Part shown: in pieces, positions 63,454 through 64,000 of the stretch
Position numbering within the stretch: the stretch's first letter is position 1
How the letters are laid out: every line of letters starts with the position of its first letter
Source of the DNA: Phymatolithon calcareum
Taxonomy: Eukaryota; Rhodophyta; Florideophyceae; Hapalidiales
Length of the DNA: 64,000 bases
Direction: 5' to 3'
NCBI GenBank assembly: GCA_977006965.1
Contig: OZ345375.1
Coordinates: 1,550,001-1,614,000, forward strand
Made by a program: the position numbers and the translations under genes
Notes under the pieces: model-generated
Databases searched by the model: none
What the model saw: the letters and a program-made list of their open reading frames with translations, nothing else
What the model was told of the DNA's origin: nothing

Positions 63454-64000
63454 GTGAATTGTGTGCGCGCAGGTAAAACAGCTTTGAATTCACTCCAAGG
63501 AGTCAATGCGACGGAATGGAAAAGCTCGATAGAACGGGACTAGCTGGAATCGACTGATTCCATATATTTCGATTTTCCCGCCTCTTCAATCTCTTGCACA
63601 GAGCAATGCATCACACTACCTCTGCGCTCTGAATTTGAAACACATCCATTGAGCAATTTCGTGTCAAAGACTAATTTGTCTTTGAAACGAGATCGGTCTT
63701 GGATGCAGTACACAGGGAACAACAATGCTGTCCTTCGCTTTATCTGAAACACACTTTGCCATATCAAACAAACCCTAGAAACGACGTTTCGTTACTATTT
63801 CAGCCCTGCAACGCGCCGCCGAGGATTCTTCTTGTGCAGAGAAGACCACAACACCATGGCCTTGAGCAGACCCAACTGTGTTAGAGTAGCATTAGCTCAC
63901 TGACGACAGCAGCAGCACATTGGCGCAAGGATTTCCCGTGCGAGATCGTAGCCGGCACCGAGCACACGAGACTGCTGGACCCCGGTATGCTATGATCTGG
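63454..64000. other. Right edge, nothing recognised
   Basis: No transposon terminus matching 54.9 kb and no coding sequence seen before the window ends. Confidence 0.4.

Noticed and set aside
59907-64000. Right terminal inverted repeat of the large transposon
   Set aside because: I compared the last kilobase with the 54.8-55.3 kb region by eye and found no match; the end may lie outside the window.

Overview
The window reads as nuclear DNA of an intron-poor eukaryote. Long uninterrupted reading frames encode eukaryotic proteins: a Neo1/ATP9-class P4-ATPase, a MYND-finger protein and a PH-domain protein. They are separated by AT-richer intergenic DNA full of retroelement debris. The single-exon genes, a large GH36 alpha-galactosidase, and families I cannot place would fit a red alga. 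That is inference; no ribosomal or organellar marker is present to prove it.

Layout. 0.8-1.8 kb: a secreted metzincin-type protease (-). 4.3-8.0 kb: a Ty3/gypsy chromovirus-type element with near-identical 268-bp LTRs and a 4-bp target duplication, but a scrambled interior (gag-like piece on -, RNase H/integrase/chromodomain on +, plus an inverted partial LTR). 8.1-10.5 kb: a dead LINE (-) with a 91-bp retrosequence nested in it. 13.4-14.2 kb: the RNase H/zinc-finger end of a second LINE clade. 15.7-16.6 kb: MYND-finger gene. 17.4-22.6 kb: three more broken LINEs, one retaining a 2A-like motif. 22.8-24.2 and 27.4-29.2 kb: two divergent members of one unrecognised protein family, flanking a spacer rich in TACAGTA motifs. 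29.9-32.0 kb: PH-domain protein (-). 32.6-33.8 kb: a transporter fragment and a possible small broken gene. 34.7-36 kb: LINE remains and a 36-bp perfect inverted repeat. 37.4-40.8 kb: P4-ATPase. 40.8-42.9 kb: a gene-free tract with three palindromes, an inverted repeat and a pogo-like miniature transposon. 43.7-46.8 kb: a divergent pair of paralogous coiled-coil membrane proteins, with a decayed third copy in a segmental duplication at 48.4-49.8 kb. 51.4-54.8 kb: GH36 alpha-galactosidase (-). 55.3-63.5 kb: a 1425-residue tnp2/KDZ-like transposase followed by two long unrecognised genes, possibly one large transposon running off the right edge.

Host genes with clear functions are the flippase (membrane lipid asymmetry), alpha-galactosidase (alpha-galactoside breakdown), MYND protein, PH protein and metalloprotease. 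They show no operon-like linkage. The most unusual material is the divergent coiled-coil membrane pair, the transposase-associated gene trio, the two-member unknown family, and the rearranged LTR element.
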